DNA of 64,000 bases, from the NCBI GenBank assembly GCA_025093555.1, contig JAIWNF010000092.1, positions 1-64,000 of the forward strand, written 5' to 3'. This DNA comes from Circinella umbellata. Its lineage: Eukaryota > Mucoromycota > Mucoromycetes > Mucorales > Lichtheimiaceae. The position numbers and the translations under genes are program-made. Within the stretch, counting starts at the first letter, position 1. Every line of letters begins with the position of its first letter. The notes beneath the pieces are model-generated. The model saw only the letters and a program-made list of their open reading frames with translations. It searched no databases and had not been told where the DNA came from. Below are positions 34,172-45,675 of the stretch, in pieces.

Positions 34172-34546
34172 GTTGTCATCAAATATTCTTATTATAGTAT
34201 AAAAAAACCCACTGTGCCATTTTATTGGATCTTACTTTTGATTCTTTTCGCAATTGCTACTTTTTACAAGAGCAATTGCAATCTTTTACTAAAGCTATTG
34301 ATCATTTTCACAAAAGCTATTGACTATTTTTACAAAAGCAAATAGTATAAATACTCGACCTTTTTCACTCTCAAATTTCTTTTCTTCAGTTCTATTTTTC
34401 CTTAAGTTTTATCTTTAACTTTATCTTGTCTTTTAAATAAATTATCTTTTATAAATAAATCCTTTCCTTTGATTTTCATTTAGTAATTTTATTAAGTCTT
34501 CTCTTTTTGTGGCTTTAGACGTAACATTCCTGAATATTACAACTCC
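34172..34546 (+). repeat. Candidate solo LTR
   Basis: Ends GTTGTCATCAAATATTC and GAATATTACAAC are imperfect inverted repeats. CACAT occurs directly outside both ends (34167-34171 and 34547-34551). Inside, TATAAATACTCG near 34347 resembles a TATA box ~60 bp ahead of a pyrimidine-rich stretch, as in an LTR promoter. The end bases are not a perfect TG...CA. Confidence 0.4.
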
Positions 34547-34734
34547 CACATACCATTTATCTATAATTATTAAGTTAATTATAACCTTTACTATATTTCT
34601 TAACATACATCATATCAACTTCATATAACGAAGTTCTTTATTACGACAAGTAACGCTTCAATGTATCACATAAAGATAATATACTTTTTGAACTTATCAG
34701 AATTTTAATGAACATACTACTATATAGAACCATA

Positions 34735-35165
34735 TATATCCTTTTTCTCTTGTAATACTTCCTGAAGGTGGATTAGAAGTTCCACAAACAACAACACGTC
34801 CAACCCATCTAGTATCTCCACAAATAAGACCTGTCACAATGCCAAATCTACCAAATCCACTAATCCCAAGCTCTCCTGCTAGTGTTTCCAACAATGAAGA
34901 AGAAGAAGAAGGAGAAAGAGAAGATAATAGTCAATGACCAATAGCAACAACAAATAGAAGCAGAGGAGTCGATTGCTCACCTTTAGGAAGCACTTGCTAA
35001 TATGTAGCAAGTACTTGGTGGTGCTTATAACAACTATCGTGGTTTATTAGACCAGCATCAATGTGATGTCTTTGATCGTTCAGTCCGTGATAACAAGATC
35101 AATGATTACTTTTATCATGTTCATTGGTATTGTGAACAATGATGCCATGATTGGATGTGGTGTGA
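34735..35165 (+). pseudogene. Probable C-terminal exon(s) of MULE transposase #1
   Basis: Plus-strand frames read EVPQTTTRPTHLVSPQ and SNNEEEEEGEREDNSQ. In another frame come QQQIEAEESIAHL, LGGAYNNYRGLLDQHQCDVF and NKINDYFYHVHWYCEQ. Composition is coding-like, but stops and a frame change break it. Assignment to the MULE rests on position only. Confidence 0.35.
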
Positions 35166-35169
35166 CGAT

Positions 35170-36110
35170 AATCCATATACACGCTACCTCTAAACTACAT
35201 TTCTAACCATTTTTTTTCATATGTTTAGATTCCTATTTCATTTACTCATCCACTATTCGTATTTTTGTTCAACAAGTGGTAAATATAATCAAACAAGGTA
35301 AGGTAAAATAGATAATAGAAATATGGTCTTTTATGAGAATCCATAAACTTATATAAAAGTATATAAAATGATAGTCATTATTAATTAATTGTATTCAAGT
35401 CTGTATTTATAATTTTTTGATGCATGGTCTTTTTATTCTACAAATATTACATGTTTCATCAAGGATCCATGTATTTTAAGATTAACTCTAAATTATTAAT
35501 TTTTACCACCATCCATTATCATTACTTTTATTATTATTATTATTATTATTACGTATTACTTTTTTTATTATTATTTTTTATTATCACTTTTTTATTGTCA
35601 GTTTTTTATTGTCAATTTTTTTTTGTTATTACTATTACCATTATCGGAATTTTAAACGCAAAAACATATTTCCTGTTTCTGAGACTCAAATTCCTGGTAA
35701 ATCGAGAAGGGGCTAGGGAGTGTTAATTATATTTCTTACAATATGAATCCAAATTTTGAAATTAAGACCAGGAAAATGTGAAGTGTAATTTAATATAACT
35801 GCTATTTTTATTTTTAACCAGAACAACAATAAGCTGTCACACAAACAGTTCTATTTCTCTATAAATGTAGCTTAGCTATAAATCATTATATTATTACCTT
35901 TTTTCTTTATTTTATATTTTTAATTCTTATTCAAAGTTTGACCAGTTTGTAATACTGGTGAGTATTTTTAATATTATAACCCTATCAATTATTATGTCTA
36001 AAATATCAAATAAAGATCATTTTAAGTGAATTTATATTTATTATAGGTCATTTTTGGTGCGCAAGGTAGGGGAGGCTTTTACTACAATCATTAAGCCGAT
36101 AAGATCGAGT
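35170..36110. other. AT-rich stretch with (TTA)n
   Basis: A TTA/TAT microsatellite lies near 35526-35620. No supported gene. Confidence 0.4.
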
Positions 36111-36116
36111 AGTATA

Positions 36117-36800
36117 ATGTCTTCACAATCAAGTTATATGCCTCAAAGTGAAAACAAACTCAGTGATAACGAATTGTCCTCATCCTCTGATACAAGTAAA
36201 AAAAAACAAGAAAGACATCTATTATAATACCTCCAAAGTTGAAAAGAAGAAGTGAAGCAAAAACAAGGCTTTTGTTATTTGATTCCATCACTGAAGCAAA
36301 CAATTGGTCTGACTCACAAAGGTTGGCATATGCATTAGCAAATATGCCATCAGAAATAGCGTTCTTCACGGATCAGATCGGATCGGATGATAGGGCTATC
36401 CGCATCTGCATCCATATTTGCGGATGCGGATGCGGATACGGATGTTCGGATGCGGATGCGGATGCGGATCGGATGGGTAGATGAAGAACGCTAATCAGAA
36501 ATGTCTATAGTACATGGTCACTACATAAAGAATACATGACACAGAAACAGTTTTGTCCAGCTTTCAAGGAAAATATTGCAAACAGATTGATCTATCAAAA
36601 ACTGTTGAGAAGTTATGGTTACTACGTATGGAAAACCCATATTTAAGACTTTATGATTACATACATTGCTTTGATGAACTAAAAATGCATTATGAACGTG
36701 GAATTCAAGAAAGGGAAAATGAATTCAAGTCTGAAAATTCAGAATTATCAAAAACACCAGCATTTCTTACTGAACTGTTTATTACTGTAAGTAAATAATT
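36117..36800 (+). pseudogene. Hypothetical gene fragment broken by a MITE
   Basis: Starts MSSQSSYMPQSENKLSDNEL, Ser/Asp-rich, with a probable frameshift at an A9 run near 36200. It continues in the next frame as PPKLKRRSEAKTRLLLFD, then QRLAYALANMPSEI, where the 137-bp MITE enters. After the MITE, coding-like sequence continues (KEYMTQKQFCPAF; in another frame LWLLRMENPYLRLYDYIHCF) to about 36800. I do not recognise the family. Confidence 0.35.
36357..36493. mobile_element. 137-bp hAT-type MITE
   Basis: Terminal inverted repeats TAGCGTTCTTCA / TGAAGAACGCTA and an 8-bp duplication ATCAGAAA on both sides (36349-36356 and 36494-36501), diagnostic of hAT. The interior is made of GGATGC/GCATCC words in opposite halves and could fold into a hairpin. 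Degenerate relatives lie at 16960-17110 and 21645-21795. Confidence 0.9.
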
Positions 36801-36819
36801 ATTTGTGGGAATATTTTAA

Positions 36820-37325
36820 AATATTATATAACTCTTGAGCATACCACATTTGAAGATATACCTAACGAATCTAAATTCCTTTTTAGGGCATCAGTAAAGC
36901 AAAGGATCCTTAATTGGCGCCAATGCTGATGGTAATGGTGTTTTGACACTACACCCTTACTTGAAAGCCTCAAATAGCAAAGGTAGAATACTAGCCTAAT
37001 TTCAAGTTCGGTCCTTGACTTCATTCTGCTTTTTAGTTTTGCTTACTTTAACCACATCTTCCCATTCTGATGGCTTAGTGCAAATAACACAGGTTCAATG
37101 GCATGGTAACAATCTTGGTCAATGGTTGAAATGACAGCCCAGACACAAGTGCTTCACCATATTCCAGCTACAGACATACTCTTAAAGGTGTCCTTTCGTC
37201 TATCACTAAAGCCATAGTATTTAGGAGGCATGTTTATAAAAAATAGTAATAAGAATAAGGTGGGAGTCAGCTAAAAGAGTGTTTTTTGCAAAAATGAAAA
37301 TATATTTAGAGCCTGATTTGGGTAC
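36820..37325. other. Unassigned stretch left of the IS630-like transposase
   Basis: A TGACACTACACCC word near 36943 is a possible terminus of the transposon to the right, but I found no partner. Confidence 0.3.
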
Positions 37326-37329
37326 TACA

Positions 37330-39345
37330 ATTTATTCATGGAAATCAGAAAAATATAATATTAGTAGAAGTACACAGTGACTTTTGTACCTTTTGGTTGC
37401 CCATTCAGCTTCTCTAATGTCTAACCCTCTGCTGTACATTTCAATAAATTTCCAGGCATGTTGTTTATAATGAATAATATACTGGATTGCACTTCTCTTA
37501 GGTAGGTCTTTGATATGATCTTGTAATGACTTGAAAGAATAATTGCATTCTTCCTTTGCAATCTTTTTCACTTCAGCCTATACCCTTTCAATCCAATTGC
37601 ATTTACAGTAATACTTTGGATAAAGCTTAAAGATCATATGATTATTAGCACATATTTCTTCCAAGAGCGACTTCTGACTTATAAAATCAGGCTGTGATTC
37701 TATAAAATGAACAGCATAGCAATTAATGGTACTCTGTCTTTTACAATAACAGTTTAAGCCTTGAGCTGGCCATAGACCTCTTTCACTTAGCACTACTCGC
37801 AGGTCACGAGGTATACCATTAGCATCAGCCATAAATTGATCAACCCATGGACTATTCTGGTCATAGTAGCCACTATTGCATGAGATGATCTGTTTTCCAC
37901 CAGGTTCTATGTTCATTCGATGAGCATTTAAGGCATCATCTGGCATAGCTGAATGATTCGAGCTTTGGTCAAAGCAGAATACACTAGTGCAATTGGAATG
38001 AAGAGTATTGAATTCTTTAATTACTGATTGTAGCTACTTTGCCATGTTCTCTTTTTTCTAATAGCCATCATGCTGAGCACCAGGAAGAATCATCTCGCGA
38101 GAGAAAAGACCATGGCATGAGCATACAAATGCACTAAACATAATAGCATGGCCTTCACCTTTCTTATGAATGATCGTTTCATTGGTAGCAAGGTACAACA
38201 TTCGTTTACTATTATTAGTATGAAAATATGTTTCATCATGGGTTACAAGCACTTTTGGCTGATCCTTATAATTATATGTAATTAATGTAATACAATTAGT
38301 AATTTTTCTTTTAATTATATGCATTCAACATCTAATGATTTTTTTATTATTATAAATGTACCCAAATTTCCATCCTCAGAGGCTCTTGTGTCTCATCATA
38401 TTCGTCATATCGCACCATTGTTTTTTTTATAAGCAAGCATTCTATTAGCCCATTCTTTGCAGTACTTGACAACATCTGGTCATTTATGTTCATCAATATA
38501 AATTAAATCAGTTTTGCTTCGAAGTTTAAAGCTCTATATTTTCAAATATCATTAAACAGTGAATTCTGAGATTGATTCGACGCACTTGTTCAGTTCTTTT
38601 TCATTAATTATAATATCAGTTTCAATGAACTTTCTTAGAAGTCGAATAGTTCCTGATTCTGATCTAATTGATCGAATAAAATGAACACATTTTTTTTTCA
38701 AATGCTCATCCCAGAGAACTGATGCTGTTTTGACGTGAATACCTCTTCTTAATGGAGTCAATGCTTTTGTATCAAGGTATTCATTGGCCCATTCATGTAT
38801 ACATTGAGCAAATCGCCCTTTCTACTGCCACATCTATGCTTAGTTGTTCTGAAGCTTCCGTCTTTCCAACTCCATTCAAGACTTTTGTAAAAGAAATAAT
38901 AAAGAGTAGAAAAACATACTCTTTGCAAGATGCTTAGATTATCAAACTTTGTATAAGGATCAGCATACTTTGTAAGGGCAGTTGCATATTCTTTCATATT
39001 ATATAGTTGTTGTTGTTCTTTTATTTTTGTTGCTACCTTGACAGTGTCTCTTCGGTGTCCAAGCATTTCATCAATGCAATAGGAGCCAGTAGCCTTTTCG
39101 ATTTGTTTCTTTTCATGGCTTGTAACTGTATGTGGGTCTTTTTTGCGCTAAATTGTTAGACGTCCTTTTTGGTCAGAACCTGATGTCCAAGTAATAAAGG
39201 TACTTAAGCGTGTTTGAACATTGAGTACTTCAGTCTCTGAAAAGTCAAACTCATTTTCGTCTATTTCTTTATTGTTGGTAATATCTTTATTGCTGATGAC
39301 TTGTTCCTTATTATGAACATCAGACTCGAATGGTTGCATAGTGCG
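37330..39345 (-). pseudogene. Fungal IS630/Tc1-mariner-like DDE transposase
   Basis: On the minus strand from 39340. An N-terminal segment (MLGHRRDTVKVATKIKEQQQ) is followed by a DNA-binding region with FAQCIHEWANEYLDTKALTP, RGIHVKTASVLWDEH and CVHFIRSIRSESGTIRLLRKF. A stretch with YIDEHK.PDVVKYCKEWANR and one stop follows. The DDE core begins VLVTHDETYFHTNNSKRM (first catalytic Asp-Glu), GEGHAIMFSAFVCSCHGLF and SGYYDQNSPWVDQFM; then PDDALNAHRMNIEPGGK, VVLSERGLWP, C.C....INCYAVHFIESQPDF and YPKYYCKCNWIERV. The C-terminus has RGLDIREAEWATKRYKSH. This is a recognisable fungal DDE superfamily with 'HDE.' and 'E+GLWP' blocks. At least five stops or frame changes make it inactive. Likely introns lie near 38290-38370. 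Confidence 0.75.
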
Positions 39346-39597
39346 TTCCTGTTCAGTTTATATGCTTTTTTCCCTCTAGTATAATTGGATTTACTAATAG
39401 TGTATCTTTTTTTTGGTCTTGCTATTGAAATTAAGTGTGTAATTTTATTGATGTAGGAATATATAATCGAGATTGAATCTAATTTAAGTAAAATGGTGTA
39501 AAACTTAAATGCAAAAAATGTTTGTGTTCCTGCTTTAAATGGTAAAACCCTTTAATTTTAACTGTTAATAGCTCTGCAATAAAAGTTCACCTAAAAA
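39346..39597. other. Non-coding flank between transposase and hAT copy D
   Basis: AT-rich; probably the 5' non-coding region of the DDE transposon. No terminus identified. Confidence 0.3.
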
Positions 39598-40659
39598 TAG
39601 GGATCTTAGTACAATCCGGATTTATAAACCGATCCGTTTTTCATACGGATTGGATCAGATTTCGATTGTGTCTCAACGGATTTGGATCGGATTTGGATCG
39701 TAATTCTACAATCCGGATTGTAAACAGATTGAGATCTATGGATCTGTCAGATTTTTCTGACCCATCATTATATTTATAGAGTAATGGATCAAAGTTTTAA
39801 CAATGCTGTGGTAAGGTATATATATATTCAAATAAAGAAGAGAGTAAGTTTTGGTATATTATAATATACTTGAATAGAGCAGTTGAAAAGAAAAGTAGTA
39901 ATGGCTTTAATATAGAAAAAAAAGTATCTGAAAAGAAAAAAACAAAAATTGAAGATTAAAAAGAGAGATTAATGAACTTAATTATTATTTTTATTAATCT
40001 AGTAATAATAAAGAGAATTATGAACTTTTATTTGGTTTTAAACAGAGAAGGTAAACTTATACCTCTTTTTTTTTCAGCACACTACTCGCCCCCACAAAAA
40101 AAAATCTACATCATGTTATATTTCTACCGCCACCATAACTTTTTTTTTCACTATAAACTTTTTTATCACTATAACTTTTTTTTTCCATACTATAACTTTC
40201 CCACTATAATTTTTTTTCAACTATAACTTTCTTTTCCTATTGTAACTTCTTTTTTCCCATTATAACTTTTTATTACTACAATTCTTTTTTTATTATAACT
40301 TATTTATTTCCTATTATGTTTTTCAAACCAAAATAATAAAATCATCTAAAAATAATGCACCTCTATTACCAATGTTTTACTTTTCTTAAACGATCTCAAA
40401 CGACTACCATACACAATCTTGTAAAACACCTTCTCTCATGAAAAAATACTGTGACATCTACTATATAGCCTAAATTTTCATCTAATTGATTCTTTTGCAT
40501 TACGGATTACGGATTCAATCCAGATTTTTACGAAACTGATTCGGATTGCAATTCTCTAATCCATGGACAATTTGGATTTCAGAAAATCCGATCCGTTTCA
40601 AAACGGATCGGATTCGAAATGGTGCCAATCTGATCCGGATCGGTCTACTAAGAATCCTA
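39598..40659 (+). mobile_element. Non-autonomous hAT element, copy D
   Basis: TAGGGATCTTAGTA start and AAGAATCCTA end, same interior as copies A-C but ~30 bp shorter near 40080-40140. The flanking octamers differ (CCTAAAAA and CTGGTGTC), so there is no TSD, unlike the four other copies. It lies exactly between the IS630-like unit and KDZ sequence. Confidence 0.9.
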
Positions 40660-42436
40660 CTGGTGTCAGCAATGAAGAGTAGATCGCTTACAAATAGCAG
40701 AACTAGAAATCTACCAGCAGCCACTTCTTGTGCCATCACGTGGACTATTCTTCTTCCTTCTTTGGTGAAAGCATATGTAGAAGGCTATGGCATTCAAGCG
40801 CCAAAATCAGAAGAGCTAGCACCTCTCCCTAGTCCTATTTGTTCTTGTGTGGATAAGAGTTTGTATAACGTAACGTGTATTTTCAAGTGTGGTAAGGGAA
40901 AGCATTTGAAAACTTCCCAAAAAAGCATTTAATTGAATAAATATTTCTGATATGATTAGGCATTACGAACTATGACATTGTGTATATATTGCACGAAATG
41001 CCTGGGATATCGCCTTTCTCTGGTTCTTACATAGAGCCATCTATTCCCAATGACCCCTGAGGTACCTGGAATTGCCATACATGTAAAACAAATGTTTAGT
41101 TTGAACAACATGTTTTACAAGTGTGGCATTTCTGTCCATAAGACTGTGCAATGGGCTGAAGATGAGTACGAATAGAAGGTATTGTAAAAGATATTTGTAT
41201 TATCATCATTTTGCACATGAAAGATAACAAGTAATTTTTTTTAATCTATTAGGCACCTGCTTCATTGAAAGGTCGCCTTAATGAAGCATTGCCAGTATAC
41301 AACAGGGTGGTTCTTTCTGTATGGAAAGAATTATGTGAAAAATCTGGAGTAGTTATTAGTTGTGCTGGCTGCAGATTTATGGTAATTATCAAAATAAAAT
41401 ATAGTGGTGAAATGATGCTGGAGTGTAATTTTATTAACCATATTGATATAGTCTGGGCCAAAGCCAATTGCTATGGATGGCAATTTTCAGCATCGTCATT
41501 TTGCCAGAAATAAAGACTTAGAAGGTGTCGTGTATCCTGGTGATGATGGTGAAAATAATAGCCATTATTGAAGTATCAATCCTGATGAAGCTATTCACTA
41601 CCCTGGTTCTGTATGTGTTTATTATTTCTTTTAATACAAACTTTTTATATACTTGATTTTGACATGATATTGTATAAGGCATCAGATGGCTGTGAAACAT
41701 TTAAGTAACGCACTACAAAAACAAGGTGGTCAATCAAAGAAGGTTAATCAAACCGGAATTTTTGGTTGTGCTTGTTCTAGGCATAGATACCCTATGTCAC
41801 TCATAGACATATATACTCCAGGAGAACAGTTAAGTTTTAAAATAGTATTATTATTGATATTATGCGCATTACTTATGATTTGAATTTATATAGATTCTTG
41901 TATGTTCTCACTGGTTTGTTAAAAGTCATCAACAATCAACCATATGGTAGCAACATCATGCTACAATATGATGTTGGATGTAGAATTAAAACTGCATTAA
42001 AGAATACTCTGTCACTTGCTTGTATAAAAGATGCTCCAATCGCGGTTGGGGTATGGCATATAACAGGCCATAAGCCATCTTGTCAGGTATAAAAGTACTT
42101 TTTTAATTGATTTTGCAAGTTTCTGTCTTACTAAAGCTAACTACCTAACTTTACCATGTTTACTACCTCTTAAACTGTATCATTTATTCATACAAAAAAA
42201 AGATCAAGTACCATCCACGACTTGTGAAGCATTTTGGCCTCACAGATGGTGAAACACTAGAAAGAATGTGCAGCTTCCTTTCTTCGATGATCAACATGTG
42301 TCGCAACATGTCACCCGTGAATAGGCGGCTTACCTTGACCCTAGCATTGGATGCTTATGCTGCTCAAAGAATGAGTAATATTGGTAAAAATCATAATACT
42401 AGCTCATATAAAAAAGGTAATACTGCACTAAACTAA
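40660..42436 (+). pseudogene. KDZ (Kyakuja-Dileera-Zisupton) transposase
   Basis: Begins beside hAT copy D with a frame containing ICSCVDKSLYNVTCIFKCG (Cys cluster) and MPGISPFSGSYIEPSIP, then LKGRLNEALPVYNRVVLS. Further on: an MDGNFQHRHFARNKDLEG block (the D.NF block of the KDZ core, with the first acidic residue); FGCACSRHRYPMSLIDIYTP, matching the conserved C.RH...D...GE block; MLQYDVGCRIKTAL; GVWHITGHKPSCQV; and KHFGLTDGETLERMCSFLSS with the conserved DGE..ER. Introns are probable near 41385-41460, 41600-41685, 41830-41890 and 42085-42205, with GT and AG ends. Stops (for example PNDP-stop near 41058) and missing N-terminal sequence mark it as decayed. KDZ elements are cut-and-paste transposons of fungi and animals. 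Confidence 0.75.
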
Positions 42437-43124
42437 CGTATTACGCCCACAAGTCCCCAAACGTCCGCCCACATCCGGTCAGGAAGTAAAATTTCAGGGC
42501 TTTTAGACGTGAATAACAGCCTGGTCGAGGGTTGTTATGTACATAATTCATCCTGACGTCCTGTTAGTATTACTGGCTTCTGTTTGAACACAAGTGCTTT
42601 TATTTATGCGCATAGAAGAATCGTAATAAATCTTAAAAATGAGAACAGCATTCATGTCATTAATGCCATTGTAATTTTTCATTAATCTATTTAAATCAAA
42701 TTTGATTTTAACTTTTTATTTTATCATATTTATTGACATCGTAGTAACAAGAGTCTTGTTAAATACACTTCTTTATGCTTTAAGGAGTATTTTGATCGAT
42801 CTATAGTGAATATGATAAAGATACAACAATGTGATTCTGACATTTGTTCACTTCGACTTTTTTTATATTTCATTTATTGAAAAACAGGGCATATGGTACC
42901 ATTTTTATCAAAAAAAGACAAAAGTAATATATATGAAAAAAGAAATTTGTTATCAAGAATATTGTGAAGATATTTCATTTTATTAAATAAGGTAGAATGT
43001 GATAAGGCAGAAAAAGTTAAGTATATGAGAAGATAATATATATTTTGTAAGAAAAAGAAAAGGTAATTAATAATAATATTGGTCATTTGTCTGTAGAAAT
43101 AACTATGTGTTTGTGTATGAAATA
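42437..43124. other. Intergenic stretch, no gene
   Basis: The first ~100 bp (CGCCCACAAGTCCCCAAACG...) are GC-richer than the surroundings and may be the KDZ element's 3' end. The rest is AT-rich. Confidence 0.35.
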
Positions 43125-44994
43125 GGAGCTTTTTCTACATGCTCCCATTTATCTTTGTTCTCTCCCATCCAATGTAACGATCTTTCTTTTACACCTCCAG
43201 AATACCATTTAGGTTTCGGATTTTTGCTCTAATATTCAACCATTTTTAAAGCTTCATACACCTGCAACATGTGAAGCTCCATGTACGCTTTAACTCCTTC
43301 TATAACTCGTTTTCGACGATTATATTTCTGGCTCTGGTTTTTTCGCCATACCGTTCCTCATTGGTTTTCAAGATCCTTAATAGCAGGACCACCAGATAAG
43401 CCATCATGCCATTTGCGCCATAAATCTTGTGTTGTGCATACACCTGAACTCAGTATATAATGCGGTGACTGCTGGGATGGCGTGGTAATGGTAGAAGGTG
43501 TAGTAACTAGTTGATGTGGATGTTGAGGTAAATTTACAGAAGGTGTAAGTGTTGAAATGTTGATGGGTGACGGGGTGGCATAGATGACGATAATGGGGTA
43601 GCAGAAACAGAACTGTCGTTTAGAGCAGCAGACGAGTTTGGTGCCCACTGAACTGAAATTATAAGACGCCCATTTGCAAGGTCTCCCATAGCCTGGTTAA
43701 AAACGTTTACATGTTGTTGAAGCAGCTGATTATTGTGGTTTACTTGCTGCATAACATCGGCATGTGTTTGGCGAATATAGTTGTGTAAATGTGGCATGGC
43801 GCTTGATAGCAAAAGGTCCTCTGGTGGTGGGGTGATGGCAATTGATTGTTTAAGGTCATTAGAATAAAAAAGAATGGTAAGTTAGAATTAAGTATTACAA
43901 GTTATTTATATATCATACAATAGAAATACAAGACTTACGATTTATATGCCAAGTATTCTAGGTCATTAAAAAGGGGGGCACTACAGATAGAAAGACGTGG
44001 ATGGCGTTTTATCATCATGACAGAATCTTACAAGAATGTCACTTTAAGTATTTGTAACATTTTTAAGAATCCATCAGCAGCAACACTTTGATCACCTTGG
44101 CCTTGATCGATCTTTGTTTGCCACTCTTCAACCCATGGAAAGACTTTTCTTTACAAACTACTATGAGGTGAAACGGAGGCTCGAGGTAAATAAAATGTTT
44201 TTCCATTAGCATCAAAAGACGCCATCGCTCGTAACATTCGCCAAGGCAAATTTGTAAGATATGAGCCTTCCATTGAATCGTTCGTCCACCTTCCAGCCCG
44301 TCGAATATCTGAAGCACCAGCATCACCCAAATCTGCCATCTTGGCGCCTGATTTTCGACCTGCATGTGTGATTGATAGGGTTCTTAGTAGACCGATCCGG
44401 ATCGGATTGGCACCATTTCGAATCCGATCCGTTTCAAAACGGATCGGATTTTCAGAAATCCGGATTGTCCACGGATTAGAAAATTGCAATCCGAATCCGT
44501 TTCGTGAAAATCCGGATTGAATCCGTAATCCATAATGCAAAAGAATCAATTAGATGAAAGTCTAGGGAGTGCAGTTTTTTTTTTGGTGCAATTTCAGGTT
44601 TTTTGGTGCATCGCCACATTTTTTTTTGGTGCATCGCCACAAAAATATTAAACCTCAGACTCCGCTTGTATATTTGTACTATAAAAATAATTTAAGGGTT
44701 TTTTTTTTGGTGTTTTTTTTGGTGTTTTTTATTTTTGGGCATTTTTCATGTAAAAATGCATGAACTTTTTTATTTTTGTTATTTCGCGTAGAAAATGTAA
44801 CAACTTTTTAATATAGTATTACCTAACACACTATGTCCTAACTATAGACAAGCTTATCCATATCTGCATATATGCCTACTTTCACGATACAAAAAATAAC
44901 CATACTAACCATTTTTCGTAGGCTGTTTACCACTTATAAATCAGTATTGGGATTAATAGAATAATTATTACTGATGGAAAAATAATTTATATAC

Positions 44995-45636
44995 TTAGAA
45001 GTATTGACATCTAGCTTCGTATAAGTCTAACCATGATCTGGTGATATTATAATGGGAAATGATGGATTCATATCCAGGGAAAAGCTTTGGCCATATGACC
45101 CTATCTACAGCATCATTTTTGATTACAATGAGTTGAATATGGTTGCCTCTTAAGTAAAGTACAATAGGCGTGATGTCAATGATACAGTTACTGGAGTCTT
45201 TTTCAGGTTCTCTGAATGGCAAAAATGTGGTTCCATGAAACCCATATGGATGACATGAGTAGACAATAACCGGACGGTTATATGCCTGCGCTAAGACTTG
45301 AGGGCAGTCTAACACATCAAACCAATACTCTCTGAGAACATGACCGTCCGGTTGAGAAAGTTTGGCCAACACATATTGGTAGTGTTCTTCCCTACCAAAT
45401 AAAGGTGTGAAGAAGTCTTTTTCTTTTTCTAAAGTATGCTTCATAGTCGATTTAACAATGCCGTAATGTTCCTCAGCATCATTGACAACAACGGAGGCAG
45501 ATCTCCAACCACAGTTACCATCACTTTCAGGGTTATAAAAACCCAAAACGTCATCATCATTCAATCGGCATTGGCTAAGAATATCAGCAGATATGCGAGA
45601 AAGTCCCAAATACTTAAACATTCTATCATTATGCAT
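44995..45636 (-). CDS. OTU-like cysteine protease domain (likely fused to MULE transposase)
   Basis: 213 residues, intact. NPESDGNCGWRSASVVVND contains the OTU catalytic block D-G-N-C followed by an aromatic/Arg-Ser stretch (usual consensus DGNC.(F/W)R). A helical region follows (YQYVLAKLSQPDGHVLREYW), then LAQAYNRPVIVYSCH and a late NHIQLIVIKND segment where the catalytic His of OTU proteases normally lies. OTU enzymes remove ubiquitin; here the role is unknown. A donor GTGCGATA near 45718 and an acceptor CCAATAG near 45642 would join the preceding Lys-rich exon of the transposase to this frame without a stop; the stronger-looking GTAAGT donor near 45687 would not. So fusion is likely but unproven; a separate start at Met 45636 is the alternative. 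Confidence 0.75.
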   Translation of the reverse strand: MHNDRMFKYLGLSRISADILSQCRLNDDDVLGFYNPESDGNCGWRSASVVVNDAEEHYGIVKSTMKHTLEKEKDFFTPLFGREEHYQYVLAKLSQPDGHVLREYWFDVLDCPQVLAQAYNRPVIVYSCHPYGFHGTTFLPFREPEKDSSNCIIDITPIVLYLRGNHIQLIVIKNDAVDRVIWPKLFPGYESIISHYNITRSWLDLYEARCQYF

Positions 45637-45675
45637 AGACCTATTGGATATAATTTATATTGGTTAATAACATTA

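Noticed and set aside
35520..35620. (TTA)n region as a CRISPR-like or satellite array
   Set aside because: Simple microsatellite with no unique spacers; no CRISPR is expected in this eukaryotic DNA.
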